Shown here: positions 63,474 to 64,000 of the stretch, in pieces
Layout: each line of letters begins with the position of its first letter
How positions within the stretch are numbered: position 1 is the stretch's first letter
Origin: Colwellia sp. 39_35_sub15_T18
GTDB taxonomy: Bacteria; Pseudomonadota; Gammaproteobacteria; Enterobacterales; Alteromonadaceae
Assembly: GCA_002162675.1 (NCBI GenBank)
Contig: MAAE01000037.1
Span: forward strand, 62,001 to 126,000
Direction of reading: 5' to 3'
DNA: 64,000 bases
The notes under the pieces: model-generated
What the model saw: the letters and a program-made list of their open reading frames with translations, nothing else
The model's database searches: none
What the model was told of the DNA's origin: nothing
Made by a program: the position numbers and the translations under genes

Positions 63474-64000
63474 ATGACGAACAGCGCACCGCAAGCCAAT
63501 AACTATAGAAAACTGGCCTTAGTTACATCAGGTCAGCTTAGCTCTGACGGCGCAGGCGTTAAACTCACCCGCTTGATAGGCAACAGTGAGTTATCTATGT
63601 TGGATCCTTTTTTGCTGCTTGATGTTTTTCAATCGGATAAACCACAAGATTATAGCGGTGGTTTTCCGAGTCATCCACATCGAGGCTTTGAAACGGTCAC
63701 TTATATGCTCGCCGGTCGTATGCGTCATAAAGACAATGCCGGTAATGAAGGAGTAATATCAGCCAATGGTGTGCAATGGATGACCGCTGGGCGCGGTATA
63801 ATTCATTCTGAAATGCCAGAGCAAGAGTCAGGCTTATTAAAGGGCTTTCAACTTTGGGTCAACTTGCCTAAAAAACATAAAATGACCACACCTCATTATC
63901 AAGAATTTGCAGCAGATAAAATTACTGTTGAAAAACGCAGCGATGGTGGTGAAATCAGGGTGATATCTGGTAGTACCAACAACAATGCCACAGGGGCTGT
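63474..64000 (+). CDS. Pirin-family protein (3' end cut by window edge)
   Basis: The frame begins MTNSAPQANNYRKLALVTSG and contains the pirin cupin metal motifs HPHRGFETVTYMLAG and GAGR-type GVQWMTAGRGIIHSEMP, then GFQLWVNLPKKHKMTTPHYQEF. About 175 codons are seen; roughly the C-terminal 100 residues lie beyond the window. Bacterial pirins are iron-binding cupins, some with quercetinase activity. It follows yceI by 27 bp and is likely in the same operon. Confidence 0.92.
   Translation, partial: MTNSAPQANNYRKLALVTSGQLSSDGAGVKLTRLIGNSELSMLDPFLLLDVFQSDKPQDYSGGFPSHPHRGFETVTYMLAGRMRHKDNAGNEGVISANGVQWMTAGRGIIHSEMPEQESGLLKGFQLWVNLPKKHKMTTPHYQEFAADKITVEKRSDGGEIRVISGSTNNNATGA

Overview
The window is AT-rich chromosomal DNA of a Gram-negative gammaproteobacterium of the order Alteromonadales. 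It is most likely Colwellia or a close relative. Support comes from the protein sequences, the tmRNA tag (ANDDTFALAA), and gene orders shared with Escherichia, Vibrio and Shewanella: clpX-clpP-tig, fabB/mnmC-yfcL-epmC, pdxB-asd-fimV-truA-accD-folC-dedD-cvpA-purF, grpE-dnaK-dnaJ, nadK-recN-bamE-rnfH-ratA-smpB-ssrA. The genus is an inference; no 16S rRNA gene is present.

Layout. 1-2.4 kb: Clp protease and trigger factor. 2.6-4.0 kb: a minus-strand tRNA operon (Pro, Arg, His, Pro) with a stringent-type promoter, littered with decayed tRNA copies; three of these carry the same 70-nt structured insert in the T-loop. 4.3-9.8 kb: folD, cysS, ppiB, lpxH, miaE and a DsbA-like oxidoreductase. 10-14.2 kb: an accessory patch with a TetR regulator facing a duplicated monooxygenase-like exported protein across three GATC-centred palindromes, then an SDR, an Ada/Ogt fusion and a 2OG-Fe(II) oxygenase. 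14.4-22.5 kb: a porin, TAXI-type binding protein, fused TRAP permease and DctB/DctD-like two-component pair, with a convincing sigma-54 promoter before the porin. 22.6-23.8 kb: a small unknown protein and a Yip1-family membrane protein. 23.9-37.5 kb: a long minus-strand housekeeping run from fabB to purF. 37.8-42.0 kb: mnmC and the yfcL/NAD-kinase-like/epmC cluster. 42-49 kb: nhaA, an Lrp regulator, a DUF3300 protein, and a PepSY/PhoP-like/PhoQ-like operon beside a divergent surface-type protein. 49-58.9 kb: heat-shock genes, nadK, recN, bamE, rnfH-ratA, smpB and ssrA. 59.5-64 kb: an unknown protein, an orphan response regulator, a LysR regulator, cytochrome b561, YceI and a truncated pirin.

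How the parts connect. The most interesting non-coding structure is at 45.4-48.1 kb. Direct repeats of a TGTTCAG-like half-site with 11-bp period lie before three transcription units: the DUF3300 gene (seven half-sites), the PepSY-regulator-sensor operon itself (three), and the divergent anchored protein (two). The period and the distance to the -10 boxes match the PhoP-box layout, so this looks like a compact self-contained regulon. Other regulatory sites readable from sequence are sigma-32 promoters for grpE and dnaK, a LexA-like double site before recN, FadR- and FabR-like palindromes before fabB, and a sigma-54 promoter linking the DctB/DctD-like pair to solute uptake.

Limits. No mobile element with a recognisable transposase or integrase, no CRISPR array and no phage genes were seen. 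All family assignments are by eye from protein sequence, without database searches.
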